Below are positions 55,208 to 64,000 of a DNA stretch of 64,000 nucleotides, piece by piece. The first letter of the stretch is position 1. Each line of letters opens with the position of its first letter. The DNA is from Duganella zoogloeoides (GTDB lineage: Bacteria; Pseudomonadota; Gammaproteobacteria; Burkholderiales; Burkholderiaceae_D), in assembly GCF_034479515.1 (NCBI RefSeq), contig NZ_CP140152.1, positions 3,782,001-3,846,000 of the forward strand. Reading direction: 5' to 3'. The notes under the pieces are model-generated. The model made no database searches. It was not told the origin of the DNA and was given only the letters and a program-made list of their open reading frames with translations. The position numbers and the translations under genes were made by a program.

Positions 55208-55954
55208 TCAGTTCATATACATACCGCCATTCACGTGCAGCGTGGTGCCGGTAATGTAAGCCGCTTGCGGCGAGGCCAAAAAGGCGACCGCAGCAGCGAT
55301 ATCTTCAGGTTTGCCCAGGCGGCCCAACGGGATCTGGGTGAGCAATGCAGCGTGCTGGTCGTCGCCCAGCGACTTGGTCATGTCGGTATCGATAAAGCCC
55401 GGCGCCACGCTGTTGACGGTGATGTTGCGGCTGCCGATTTCACGCGCCAGCGCGCGGCCCATGCCCTCCACGCCAGCCTTGGCGGCAGCGTAATTCATCT
55501 GGCCCGGGTTGCCGGACGAGGCCACCACCGACGTGATGTTGATGATGCGGCCAGCCTTGGCCTTCATCATGCCGCGCAAGACGGCGCGCGACAGGCGGCC
55601 GACGGCGGACAGGTTGGTGGCGATCACGCTGTCCCACTCGTCGTCCTTCATGCGCATGGCCAGGTTATCCTGGGTGATGCCGGCATTGTTGACCAGGATG
55701 GCGACCGCGCCGTACGTCTTGGTAATTTCGTCGATGACGGCCGCGCAGCGCTCGGCGTCGGTCACGTTCAGGACCAGGCCTTTACCGGCCTCGGCATTGA
55801 TTTCAGCCAGGTAAGCTGAAATCGCTTCCGCGCCCGCTTCGGTGGTGGCGGTGCCGATCACGCGCGCACCCTGGCGCGCCAGCTCCTGGGCGATGGCCTT
55901 GCCGATGCCGCGCGAAGCGCCGGTCACCAGCGCCACTTGATTTGCTAAATTCAT
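55208..55954 (-). CDS. fabG: 3-oxoacyl-ACP reductase
   Basis: 248 residues, SDR: TGASRGIG near 13-20, NNAG, catalytic Ser and YAAAK. NADPH-dependent reduction of 3-ketoacyl-ACP. 133 bases separate it from acpP, a gap that may hold an extra acpP promoter. Confidence 0.97.
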   Translation of the reverse strand: MNLANQVALVTGASRGIGKAIAQELARQGARVIGTATTEAGAEAISAYLAEINAEAGKGLVLNVTDAERCAAVIDEITKTYGAVAILVNNAGITQDNLAMRMKDDEWDSVIATNLSAVGRLSRAVLRGMMKAKAGRIINITSVVASSGNPGQMNYAAAKAGVEGMGRALAREIGSRNITVNSVAPGFIDTDMTKSLGDDQHAALLTQIPLGRLGKPEDIAAAVAFLASPQAAYITGTTLHVNGGMYMN

Positions 55955-56003
55955 GTGTGTCCTAACTAGTTAGTGCTAAACGATAGTACTCTGCGCCGCA
56001 GTC

Positions 56004-56945
56004 TTACTTGAGCGAGGTCAAGATGCGCTCCAGCGACGCCTGGTCGGTGATGGCGTCGCCTACCAGCGTCGCATCGATGCGCTTGGTCAAGCCCATCAGC
56101 ACCTTGCCGGGACCGCATTCGATCACCTGAGTAATGCCTTGTGCAGCAACCTGCTGCATGGTTTCCACCCAGCGCACCGGTGCGGCAGCCTGGCGTACCA
56201 GCGCATCCTTGATTGCATCGACGTCGTTCAGCACAGCCACATCGACGTTATTGATCAGCGGGATTTGCGGTGCGGCGAAGGTCAGGTCGGCCAGGTAGTC
56301 GCGCAGGCGATCCGATGCAGGTTTCAGCAGCGACGAGTGGAACGGCGCCGAGACCGGCAACTTCATGGCGCGCTTGGCGCCCTTGGCCTTGGCGATATCG
56401 CAGGCGCGCTCGACCGCAGCAGTATGGCCGGCGATCACGACTTGCGCCGGCGCGTTGAAGTTGACCGCTTCCACCACCGAGTCCGACACGGCAGCGGTGG
56501 CTTCGGCGCAGGCGGCGCGCACGTCGTCGTCCGACAAACCGAGCACGACAGCCATGGTGCCGAGTCCGACCGGTACGGCTTCCTGCATCGCTTGCGCACG
56601 GAAGCGCACCAGCGGCACGGCGTCCTTGAACGCGATCACGCCGGCAGCGACCAGCGCCGAGTATTCGCCCAGGCTGTGGCCGGCAACGATGGTTGGCGCC
56701 GGGCCGCCTGCGGCGATCCATGCGCGGTACACGGCCACGGCAGCGGTGAGCATCACCGGCTGGGTGTTGGTGGTGAGGTCCAGCTCTTCTTTCGGACCTT
56801 CGGCAATCAGCTTGCCGAGGTCAAAGCCCAGCGCGCCTGACGCTTCGGCGATGGTTTCTGCCACCACCGGGTTGCCGGCAAAACCGTCCAGCATGGCGAT
56901 CGCCTGCGAGCCCTGGCCCGGGAATACAAATGCAAATTTAGTCAT
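56004..56945 (-). CDS. fabD: Malonyl-CoA:ACP transacylase
   Basis: 313 residues: GQGSQ at 11-15, the active serine in GHSLGEY (Ser91), and a catalytic His in APFHSSL near 200. It moves malonyl from CoA to ACP. Between fabH and fabG. Confidence 0.97.
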   Translation of the reverse strand: MTKFAFVFPGQGSQAIAMLDGFAGNPVVAETIAEASGALGFDLGKLIAEGPKEELDLTTNTQPVMLTAAVAVYRAWIAAGGPAPTIVAGHSLGEYSALVAAGVIAFKDAVPLVRFRAQAMQEAVPVGLGTMAVVLGLSDDDVRAACAEATAAVSDSVVEAVNFNAPAQVVIAGHTAAVERACDIAKAKGAKRAMKLPVSAPFHSSLLKPASDRLRDYLADLTFAAPQIPLINNVDVAVLNDVDAIKDALVRQAAAPVRWVETMQQVAAQGITQVIECGPGKVLMGLTKRIDATLVGDAITDQASLERILTSLK

Positions 56946-57035
56946 ACGTCATCCATTCGAAGGGAATCAATTCTTGTCGGCCTGAAGTATAGCCGTTAGA
57001 ACTCTAACTCTAATTCTGGCGCAACAAGTCGCCGC

Positions 57036-58040
57036 TTACAGCGTATCCGGCAAGCCGCTCATGGTGGCCAGTACCGCGCCCCAGGTAAAGCCGCCGCCAA
57101 CACCTTCCATCATGACGTTGTGGCCGTTCTTGATGCGGCCGTCGCGCACGGCAGCGTCCAGCGCCAGCGGGATCGAGGCAGCCGACGTATTGCCATGCTG
57201 ATCGACGGTCACCACCATTTTGTCCAGCGGCAGGCCCATCTTCTTGGCGGTGCCGTTCATGATGCGGATATTGGCCTGGTGCGGCACCAGCCAGTCGATC
57301 TGGTCAGCCGACATGCCAGCCTTGTTTAACGCTTCGTGCGCGACCTTTTCCAGTACCGAGACGGCCAGCTTGAACACCGCCGGACCGTCCATGTACAGGT
57401 AGGCTTCGCCGGCGGTGGCGCCGCTGAACGAGTTGGGCATGCACAGGATGCCCGAGTGGCTGCCGTCCGCGTGCAGCGCGGTGGCCAGGATGCCAGGCTC
57501 GTCCGAACCGGTCACCACCACGGCGCCGGCGCCGTCGCCGAACAGCACGCAGGTGGTGCGGTCGTTAAAATTGAGAATGCGCGAAAACACTTCGGCGCCG
57601 ATCACCAGCACGTTCTTGTGCACGCCGGCACGGATGAACGCATCGGCCGTGGACAGCGCATACACGAAGCCGCTGCAGACAGCCTGCACATCGACGGCCG
57701 CGCCATTGTTGGTGATGCCGAGTTTTTGCTGGACGATGCAGGCGGTGCTGGGGAAGCTGCCAAAGAAGTCGGGGGTGGAGCTGGCAACGATGATCAGGTC
57801 GATATCGTTGGGCGCCAGGCGCGCCATTTCCAGCGCCTTTTTGGCAGCGTTGGCCGCCAGGTCCGACGATTTTTCGTCGGCGGCGGCAAAGTGGCGCGCC
57901 GAAATGCCGCTGCGCGATACGATCCACTCGTCGGAAGTTTCGATGCCCTTGGCGGCCAGCTGCTGGGCCAGGTCCTGGTTGGTCACACGTTGCGCCGGCA
58001 AGTAGCTGCCGGTGCCGATAATTTTGCTATACAAGGTCAT
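57036..58040 (-). CDS. fabH: Beta-ketoacyl-ACP synthase III
   Basis: 334 residues: catalytic Cys122 (AVCSGF), His ([10 protein letters not shown]) and Asn (QHGNTSAAS). It starts fatty acid synthesis by condensing acetyl-CoA with malonyl-ACP. 21 bases after plsX. Confidence 0.97.
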   Translation of the reverse strand: MTLYSKIIGTGSYLPAQRVTNQDLAQQLAAKGIETSDEWIVSRSGISARHFAAADEKSSDLAANAAKKALEMARLAPNDIDLIIVASSTPDFFGSFPSTACIVQQKLGITNNGAAVDVQAVCSGFVYALSTADAFIRAGVHKNVLVIGAEVFSRILNFNDRTTCVLFGDGAGAVVVTGSDEPGILATALHADGSHSGILCMPNSFSGATAGEAYLYMDGPAVFKLAVSVLEKVAHEALNKAGMSADQIDWLVPHQANIRIMNGTAKKMGLPLDKMVVTVDQHGNTSAASIPLALDAAVRDGRIKNGHNVMMEGVGGGFTWGAVLATMSGLPDTL

Positions 58041-58061
58041 GCCGTCTATTCCACTCGATAG

Positions 58062-59156
58062 TTAGCCAGCAACGACGCCGGCGGCACTGGGGGCGGCTGC
58101 AGGTGCGGCAGCCGCCTCAGGCGTTTCAGTGTTGCGCGGCATCAGCTCGGCGATCAGGGTCGAAATGTGCGGCAACACGTCATTTTTGGCTGCATCATAC
58201 GCCCGCTTGATCGCCCACTCAAAGGAATATGCGTCGGCGCCACCATGGCTTTTGAACACCAGGCCGCGCAAACCGAGCAGGCTGGCGCCGTTATAGCGCG
58301 ACGGCGACAGGCGGTTCTTGATGGCAGTGAGCGCGCCGCGGCCCAGCAAGGCGCTGAGGATGGTCAGCGGCGTACGCTTGAATTCGGTCTTGACGGTGTC
58401 GGCAAAGAAGCGGGCCACGCCCTCCACTGCCTTGAGCGTGACGTTGCCGGTAAAGCCGTCGCACACCACCAGGTCGGTGGTGCCCTTGAAGATGTCATTG
58501 CCTTCAACGTTGCCGAAGAAGTTCAGCGCGCCGCGTTCGTGGTCGATCTGCAGCAGCTTGCCGGTGGCCTTGACCACTTCGTTGCCCTTGATGTCCTCGG
58601 TACCGACGTTAAGCAGGCCGATGGTCGGGCGTTCGATGTTTTCCATGGCCGAGACCAGCACCGAACCCATGATGGCGAACTGGTGCAGGTGATGCGGTTC
58701 GCAATCGACGTTGGCGCCCAGGTCGAGCATGTAGGTCGGGCCGTTCTTCTGGTTCGGCATGATCGAGCAGATCGCCGGGCGATCGACGCCGCTCATGGTT
58801 TTCAGTACGTAGCGGGCCACTGCCATCAGGGCGCCGGTATTGCCGGCCGAGACAGCGGCCTGGGCCTTGCCGGATTTGACCTGCTCGATCGCCACGCGCA
58901 TCGACGAATCTTTTTTTCGGCGCAACGCAACTTCCAGCGGGTCGTCCATGGTCACCTGCTCGGAAGCGTGGACGATGGACAGGCGCGGATGGGTGTCGGC
59001 GTGATGCTTTTTCAGTTCGGCGCGCAGGACGTCTTCGAGTCCGATCAGGATCAGCTCGGCGTCTTGTTCGCGGTTGACGAAGGAGATTGCTGCGGGAATG
59101 GTGACCGATGGACCGTGATCTCCGCCCATGCAGTCGATAGAAATTTTGATTGTCAT
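58062..59156 (-). CDS. plsX: Phosphate acyltransferase PlsX
   Basis: 364 residues: [10 protein letters not shown] at the N-terminus, SAGNTGALM, and LDLGANVDC. It converts acyl-ACP to acyl-phosphate for phospholipid synthesis. The Ala/Pro-rich C-terminal tail is an addition to the family core. Start ATG 59156. Confidence 0.96.
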   Translation of the reverse strand: MTIKISIDCMGGDHGPSVTIPAAISFVNREQDAELILIGLEDVLRAELKKHHADTHPRLSIVHASEQVTMDDPLEVALRRKKDSSMRVAIEQVKSGKAQAAVSAGNTGALMAVARYVLKTMSGVDRPAICSIMPNQKNGPTYMLDLGANVDCEPHHLHQFAIMGSVLVSAMENIERPTIGLLNVGTEDIKGNEVVKATGKLLQIDHERGALNFFGNVEGNDIFKGTTDLVVCDGFTGNVTLKAVEGVARFFADTVKTEFKRTPLTILSALLGRGALTAIKNRLSPSRYNGASLLGLRGLVFKSHGGADAYSFEWAIKRAYDAAKNDVLPHISTLIAELMPRNTETPEAAAAPAAAPSAAGVVAG

Positions 59157-59335
59157 TGTTTGGGTTCAGTACCACGCTCCAGCCCTTCCGGGGCGAGCTG
59201 CGGCAAGCTGCGGACCAGTAACGGCCGGCGTATCAACATGACGGTGTGCAAAAGTGGTTTGCAGCCGATGAAAAAAGAAAAAGCGATGCTCAATAACTCA
59301 GCACCGCCTGTTTCCGTGTCCAGCAAAAGCGTCGA

Positions 59336-59518
59336 TTACTCGTCGTTTTTGGTTTTCAGGACTTTACGACCACGGTAGAAGCCGTTAGGGCTGATGTGGT
59401 GACGCAGGTGGGTTTCGCCGGTGGTTGGCTCGATACCCAGTTGTGGAGCAACCAGGAAATCGTGCGAACGGTGCATACCGCGCTTCGAAGGGGACTTCTT
59501 GTTCTGTTGAACTGCCAT
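59336..59518 (-). CDS. rpmF: 50S ribosomal protein L32
   Basis: 60 residues, basic: [22 protein letters not shown] is the family start. The zinc-ribbon cysteines are absent (C-minus form). In the classic yceD-rpmF-plsX order; a gap of 179 bases to plsX shows no gene. Confidence 0.97.
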   Translation of the reverse strand: MAVQQNKKSPSKRGMHRSHDFLVAPQLGIEPTTGETHLRHHISPNGFYRGRKVLKTKNDE

Positions 59519-59725
59519 GTTAATGACTCCTAATACATAAGTTCTAAAATTTTAACACAATCGATCAGCAAATACATGCGAATCGAGTATCCCGCCGGCA
59601 ATACAGCCCGGCGACGTTAAATGCGGGTACTACTTTTACTACAACTTGCCAATACTCGATTACTGCACGCGCATGACACGTTCTTTACTACAGCTTGTTC
59701 GGATTTGCGGCTTACCGGTGCCGAC

Positions 59726-60217
59726 TTATTTCAGGCCCTTGAGTGCTTCGAAGGGCGAGATCTTGGCGCTTTTCGCCTTATCGAGCAGTGATGCGTCAGG
59801 GCAGACTGCGTGGCGCGGCGATTGCGGCAAGGCCAGCAACGCTTCATCTTCCACCAGGTCCATCACCAGCATGCTGCGGGTGCCGACGATCACATCGATC
59901 GATTCGTCAGCAATAATTTCTTCGATTTCGTCGGCTTCCTGATCATCCTTACCAAGCACCAGCACGGTCGACGAGTCGAGGGTGTGGGCATAAGGTGTCA
60001 GGCACCGCTGGCAGACCAGTTGCACCGTGCCGGCAACCGACAGGGTCAACTGCGGGTAGCCCATCTTGCCGGCGCCGCCTTCTACCTTCCAGGTAATCTC
60101 GCCGGACGCGTCAGCGCAGTCCTTGGCCAGACGGGTCATTTGAGCAACAGGCGTTACGCCGTGTTCGCTGCCATTGTGACGACAAAAATCAAAAGCGTCG
60201 ATGACCGTAGCATTCAT
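59726..60217 (-). CDS. yceD: YceD/DUF177 family protein
   Basis: 163 residues with the central CQRCL motif and later Cys typical of DUF177. Linked to 23S rRNA accumulation in E. coli and plants. Followed by rpmF after about 207 bases. Divergent from maf. Confidence 0.93.
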   Translation of the reverse strand: MNATVIDAFDFCRHNGSEHGVTPVAQMTRLAKDCADASGEITWKVEGGAGKMGYPQLTLSVAGTVQLVCQRCLTPYAHTLDSSTVLVLGKDDQEADEIEEIIADESIDVIVGTRSMLVMDLVEDEALLALPQSPRHAVCPDASLLDKAKSAKISPFEALKGLK

Positions 60218-60377
60218 TACAGAAAAATTCCCCGGAAAACCTGCGATAATAGCAGGGTTTTCACCCGCAAGTCAAAAGCTGTATGACTTAACACGCTGTT
60301 TGAGCATTTTTACGGTTTTTAATGTGTCCGGCGCGCATCAGCGAACGCCGGCGACAGAGCATATAACATTCCCCCCT

Positions 60378-60986
60378 ATGACATCAAGTTTACCGTTACG
60401 CCTGGTGCTGGCATCGAGCTCCGCCTACCGCAAGGAGCTGTTGTCGCGCTTGCACTTGCCGTTCGACGTGGCCGTGCCCGATATCGACGAAAGCCCCCTG
60501 CCCGGCGAGACGCCGAGCGCCACCGCGCTGCGCCTGGCGCGCGAAAAAGCTGCTGCCGTGGCCGCCAAACTACCGGGCAGCGTCGTGATCGGCTCCGACC
60601 AGGTGGCCACGCTCGACGACGAACAGATCGGCAAGCCCGGCAACCATGCCAACGCGCTGGCGCAGTTGCAAAAAATGCGCGGGCGCGAAGTGGTCTTCCA
60701 CACCGCGCTGTGCGTGTGGGATGGCCGCGCCGAGCACCCCGACAGCGCCGCCCAGCTGGCCGACATCCAGACCCGCGTGACCTTCCGCGACCTGCCCGAT
60801 GCCGAGCTCGACGCCTACCTGCGGATCGAGCAGCCGTACGACTGCGCCGGCAGCGCCAAGAACGAGGGGCTCGGCATTGCCATCCTGGAACGGATCGACA
60901 GCACCGACCCCACCGCCCTCACCGGCTTGCCTTTGATCGCCCTGACAGGCATGCTGCGCAATCTTGGTATTTCCTTTTTTAGATAG
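60378..60986 (+). CDS. Maf-family nucleotide pyrophosphatase (YceF-like)
   Basis: 202 residues: LASSSAYRKELLSRL and GSDQVATLDDEQIGKPG hold the family active site. Maf enzymes hydrolyse modified or canonical nucleoside triphosphates; the position next to yceD/rpmF suggests the YceF (m7GTP) type. ATG at 60378; the longer frame upstream crosses the yceD start. Confidence 0.92.
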   Translation: MTSSLPLRLVLASSSAYRKELLSRLHLPFDVAVPDIDESPLPGETPSATALRLAREKAAAVAAKLPGSVVIGSDQVATLDDEQIGKPGNHANALAQLQKMRGREVVFHTALCVWDGRAEHPDSAAQLADIQTRVTFRDLPDAELDAYLRIEQPYDCAGSAKNEGLGIAILERIDSTDPTALTGLPLIALTGMLRNLGISFFR

Positions 60987-61000
60987 TTGATGAGTTATTC

Positions 61001-61738
61001 ATGCCCGGCACCTTATTTTTGATTCCAAATACCCTGGGCGAGACCGAAGCGCTCGCCTCCGTGCTGCCTGAACAGGTCCAGCGCATCACGTCGCAGCTCG
61101 ATTATTTTGTGGCCGAGAACGCCAAGACCGCGCGCGCCTTCCTCAAGCTGGTCAATGCCAGCCATCCGTTGAGCAAGCCGCTGCAGGAAATCACCATTTC
61201 CGAACTGAACGTGAATACGCCGCCGGCAGCGCTGGCCGGCTTGCTGGCGCCGTTGCTGGCCGGTCGCGATGGCGGGCTGGTGTCGGAAGCAGGCGTGCCG
61301 GCCGTGGCCGACCCCGGCGCCGATCTCGTGCGCCTCGCGCATCAGCACGGCATCCCGGTACGGCCGCTTGTGGGCCCATCGTCGTTGTTGCTGGCAGTAA
61401 TGGCAAGCGGCCTGAACGGCCAAAGCTTCGCCTTCAACGGCTACCTGCCCACCGATGCGGCCCAGCGCAGCGCCCGCATCAAGGAACTGGAAACCCGTTC
61501 ACGCAAGGAAAAGCAAACCCAGCTGTTTATCGAAACGCCGTATCGCAACACGGCCATGCTGGAAGCCTTGGTCGGCGCCTGTGCGCCAGGCACGCTGATT
61601 TGCGTGGCCACCGATTTGAGTCTGGCGACGGAAACCATACGCACCCAGACCGGGGCGCAGTGGAAGAGCCAGCTGGCTGGCGGCAAGGCGCCCGATTTTC
61701 ACAAGAAGCCGACGGTGTTTTTGTTGTTGGGACAGTAA
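61001..61738 (+). CDS. Tetrapyrrole-methylase family (RsmI-like) SAM methyltransferase
   Basis: 245 residues. The N-terminal TLFLIPNTLGE, then GGLVSEAGVPAVADPGADLVRLAHQ and VGPSSLLLAVMASGLNGQSFAFNGYLP match the RsmI superfamily, which 2'-O-methylates C1402 of 16S rRNA. It is shorter and differs at the N-terminus (no GTLY start), so it may be a paralogue rather than RsmI itself. 14 bases after maf. Confidence 0.85.
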   Translation: MPGTLFLIPNTLGETEALASVLPEQVQRITSQLDYFVAENAKTARAFLKLVNASHPLSKPLQEITISELNVNTPPAALAGLLAPLLAGRDGGLVSEAGVPAVADPGADLVRLAHQHGIPVRPLVGPSSLLLAVMASGLNGQSFAFNGYLPTDAAQRSARIKELETRSRKEKQTQLFIETPYRNTAMLEALVGACAPGTLICVATDLSLATETIRTQTGAQWKSQLAGGKAPDFHKKPTVFLLLGQ

Positions 61739-61747
61739 GGTCTTTTA

Positions 61748-63022
61748 TTAAAACCCGCGCGAGTATTCCGTCACCCACTCGATCGCCGCCAGCTGTATCG
61801 CATACAGCTCGGCCGGCCTGACGGCAATCTGCTCCAGCATCTGCCCCAGCGCCACCGCATCGCGCCCGCGCTCGATATTCTCGATCAGGCTCAGCAGCAC
61901 GCCGTAGTCCCCCGCCCGCTCCAGCAGCGCCGTGCGCACTTCGTCGAGCACGTTCACGCTGTCGAGCAGTTCCTGCATGTGGATCGAAAACAGCGTATCC
62001 ATCAGCGACATCACGCCCACCGTAAAGCCGATATCGGCGCTGGTGCGCTGCCCGGGCCGCGTATGTTCGACCAACAACTCGATGGTTTTGCCGCGCGTGG
62101 TGGCCAGTTGCAGCAGGGGCGACGTGAATTCGTGCGCGCCGCCGCTTTTTACATACAGCAAAATCTGCAGCCAGCGCCGCAATTGGCGCCTGCCCAGCAC
62201 CATCAACGCATGCCCCACCGAATTGATGCGGTAGCGCGTGCCCACCGCCGGGGTATTGACCAGCCGCAGCAGATTGAGGGTGATCAGCGCATCGTGCTTG
62301 ACCATCGATTCGATCTCGTGGCTGCTGGCATCGGTATCGATCAGGTCGAGCAAGTGCAGCACGCTGCGCTGGGACGGCGAGATCTTTTTGCCGCTGAGAA
62401 TGACGGGACGGGCAAAGTAATAGCCCTGGAAGTATTCAAAACCGAGATCCATGCATTGGCGGAACTCTTCCACCGTCTCGACCTTTTCAGCCAGCAGCTT
62501 TTGCTTCGGATTCTTCAGTACCCTGGCCAATGCCGCCAACGTGCCGGGCTTCATCTGCTTGATATCGACCTTGATCACGTCGCACAGCGGCTGCAGCTTT
62601 TGCACGTCCGCCGTCTCGCCGATGACGTCGTCGAGCGCGAAGCGAAAGCCGGCGCGCTTGAGCTCGCGCACGCGTTCGAGCACGGCAGGCGTGGCTTCCA
62701 CGGTTTCCAGGATTTCGAGGATGACCTTGTCGTGTGGCAGAAAGCGGATGAAGTCGCTCATCAGGCCAACTTCATCGACATTGACGAAGGCAAGCTGGTC
62801 GCCCACGACCAGCTCCATGCCCAGCTCGGACGCGTGGGCGATCACCGTGGCGGTGGCGGACGCATCGTCGCGAAACTCTGCGGTGGTGGCGGTGTGGGCG
62901 TCGCGGAACAGCAGTTCGTAACCGACCAGCCGCTGGCCCCGGTTGAGGATGGGCTGACGGGCCAGGAAGAAATTATCGGCAAGCCTGGACGGTGGCAGCT
63001 CGGTCGCTGACAGCATGGACAT
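61748..63022 (-). CDS. EAL-HDOD domain protein
   Basis: 424 residues: an N-terminal EAL-like domain (ARQPILNRGQRLVGYELLFRD, ALDDVIG, AEKVET, FQGYYFARP) then a HDOD domain (DALITLNLLRLVNTPAVG, LGRRQLRRWLQILLY). The EAL motif itself reads ELL. This YuxH-type architecture is usually a c-di-GMP-binding or signalling protein rather than an active phosphodiesterase. Convergent with the rsmI-like gene. Confidence 0.9.
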   Translation of the reverse strand: MSMLSATELPPSRLADNFFLARQPILNRGQRLVGYELLFRDAHTATTAEFRDDASATATVIAHASELGMELVVGDQLAFVNVDEVGLMSDFIRFLPHDKVILEILETVEATPAVLERVRELKRAGFRFALDDVIGETADVQKLQPLCDVIKVDIKQMKPGTLAALARVLKNPKQKLLAEKVETVEEFRQCMDLGFEYFQGYYFARPVILSGKKISPSQRSVLHLLDLIDTDASSHEIESMVKHDALITLNLLRLVNTPAVGTRYRINSVGHALMVLGRRQLRRWLQILLYVKSGGAHEFTSPLLQLATTRGKTIELLVEHTRPGQRTSADIGFTVGVMSLMDTLFSIHMQELLDSVNVLDEVRTALLERAGDYGVLLSLIENIERGRDAVALGQMLEQIAVRPAELYAIQLAAIEWVTEYSRGF

Positions 63023-63148
63023 CCCCTCAGGAGACCCCGAAACCTGTTGCGTGGCCCCCGCTAAAGTGCTGGAACGCGGCGCTGAACTGACGTCGGCGCC
63101 CGCGGATACCCAACTATACCCGATGCTACCAAAATGACAACTAAAAAC

Positions 63149-64000
63149 CTATCGCGTGCCGGACCGGCGCGGACCATTGTTGCGTGCAACTGCGGGCTGG
63201 TCGCTGCCAGCCGGCTTGGCGGCCGTCGGCCGGGCCGGGGCTGGCCTGGCCCGGGCAGGTTTGCCTGTTGGGGAGGTCTTGGCGTCGGCAGACAAACCTG
63301 CCGAAGCGGCCTTGGCACCGAACGCTGGCTTGCCGCCAAACCCGGGCTTGGCATTGAAAGGCGTACTGGTGCTCGCGCCCGGACGGCCACCGGGACGACC
63401 GCTGGCGCCGGGACGACCGCCGGCAGCACCCTCGCCGGTGCCGGGACGGGCCAACGGGGTGCGGGTGCGGATCGATTTACCGACCGGCAGCGGCTTGCCG
63501 CTCTCGAGCGTAAAGCGTGCGCCGCTGTCCTTGCCCAGCGCCTTGACCAGCCACGGCATCACTTCCTTGAGCATCGGCTCGAGCGTGTAAGGCGGATTGA
63601 GGATGAACATGCCGCTGCTGTGCAGGCCGAAGCCATCGGGCATCGGCGTGTGGGTGGTGAGCACCACGTTGAGCCAGTCGTTGCATTGCAGTTGCTTGAG
63701 CTTGTCCGCGAATTCGCGCGATTCCATCCGTTGCAGCAGCGGATACCAGACCGCGTACGTGCCGCCCGGGAAGCGCAGCAGCGATTCGGCCAGCGTATCC
63801 TTGACCTTTTTATAGTCCTGCTTGTCTTCGTACGGCGGGTCGATCAGCACCAGCGCGCGGCGCGATGGCGGCGGCAGCAGCGCCTTGAGCGACTGGAAGC
63901 CGTCGCCCTTGGTCACCAGCACGCGCTTGCCGCGCGTGGTCGGGCGGATGCCCTGCTGGGCGGCGTGCTCGTCGAGCTTGCGGAAGTTATCGGTCAGCAG
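63149..64000 (-). CDS. rlmJ: RlmJ-type 23S rRNA adenine-N6 methyltransferase, 5' end outside window
   Basis: The reading frame continues past the window edge. Visible are LIDPPYEDKQDY, the DPPY catalytic motif of N6-adenine methyltransferases, and HSSGMFILNPPYTLE, typical of RlmJ, which methylates A2030 of 23S rRNA. After the core the protein carries about 110 residues rich in Gly, Ala, Pro, Arg and Lys (ARPGTGEGAAGG...), absent from E. coli RlmJ. Start lies to the right of 64000. Confidence 0.88.
   Translation of the reverse strand: MLTDNFRKLDEHAAQQGIRPTTRGKRVLVTKGDGFQSLKALLPPPSRRALVLIDPPYEDKQDYKKVKDTLAESLLRFPGGTYAVWYPLLQRMESREFADKLKQLQCNDWLNVVLTTHTPMPDGFGLHSSGMFILNPPYTLEPMLKEVMPWLVKALGKDSGARFTLESGKPLPVGKSIRTRTPLARPGTGEGAAGGRPGASGRPGGRPGASTSTPFNAKPGFGGKPAFGAKAASAGLSADAKTSPTGKPARARPAPARPTAAKPAGSDQPAVARNNGPRRSGTR

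Noticed and set aside
59157..59335. Possible small gene between plsX and rpmF
   Set aside because: No frame has a good start with a ribosome site or any recognisable motif.

Overview
The window is high-GC, densely packed bacterial chromosome. The order of its housekeeping genes (yceD-rpmF-plsX-fabHDG-acpP-fabF-rpoE-rseA-degQ-lepA-lepB-rnc-era-recO-pdxJ-acpS-uvrC-pgsA-tRNA) and the protein types point to a betaproteobacterium of the Burkholderiales, most likely Oxalobacteraceae (Massilia/Duganella/Janthinobacterium-like). The family assignment is an inference from gene content; no 16S gene is present.

Region 1 (1-13.9 kb) is accessory metabolism and signalling. It holds three LysR regulators beside small oxidoreductases (a medium-chain reductase, an Old Yellow Enzyme, an SDR), a lipoprotein aldose 1-epimerase, a coupled nhaA/PAP2 pair, a ClC chloride transporter, a large hybrid histidine kinase with Cache, REC and HPt domains, and an HD-GYP response regulator.

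Region 2 (14.0-20.9 kb) has a universal stress gene under a convincing FNR/ANR-type promoter, then a seven-gene same-strand run: thermostable-haemolysin-family protein, acyl-adenylating ligase, haem-oxygenase-like diiron oxidase, SDR, secreted TPR protein, OmpR-type regulator, histidine kinase. Start and stop codons overlap at most junctions. It looks like an uncharacterised small-molecule pathway with a built-in two-component system, and is the best candidate for a new system here.

Region 3 (21-29.3 kb) has an arsRCB operon, a DUF2946/TonB-receptor/PepSY metal-uptake operon whose PepSY protein carries a 54-bp in-frame tandem repeat, and an APS kinase-sulfotransferase pair.

Region 4 (29.3-39.5 kb) is a mosaic island: decayed SDR and nucleotidyltransferase fragments, an IS3-family element interrupted by an IS30-family element (28-bp perfect inverted repeats, TTG target duplication), an rhs tip cut off by the IS3 with its toxin-like C-terminus and a membrane immunity-like gene, IncP-like maintenance genes (TrbA/KorC-like, kfrB, kfrA, parB), an excisionase-like protein and a tyrosine integrase beside tRNA-Cys.

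Region 5 (39.5-64 kb) is the conserved backbone: tRNA-Cys, three identical tRNA-Gly genes, and the phospholipid, DNA repair, cofactor, translation, secretion, envelope-stress and fatty-acid genes, almost all on the minus strand. It ends with plus-strand maf and an rsmI-like gene, an EAL-HDOD protein, and an RlmJ-type rRNA methyltransferase cut by the window edge. Here rpoE has a near-consensus sigma-E promoter, and the adjacent anti-sigma factor has no membrane segment.
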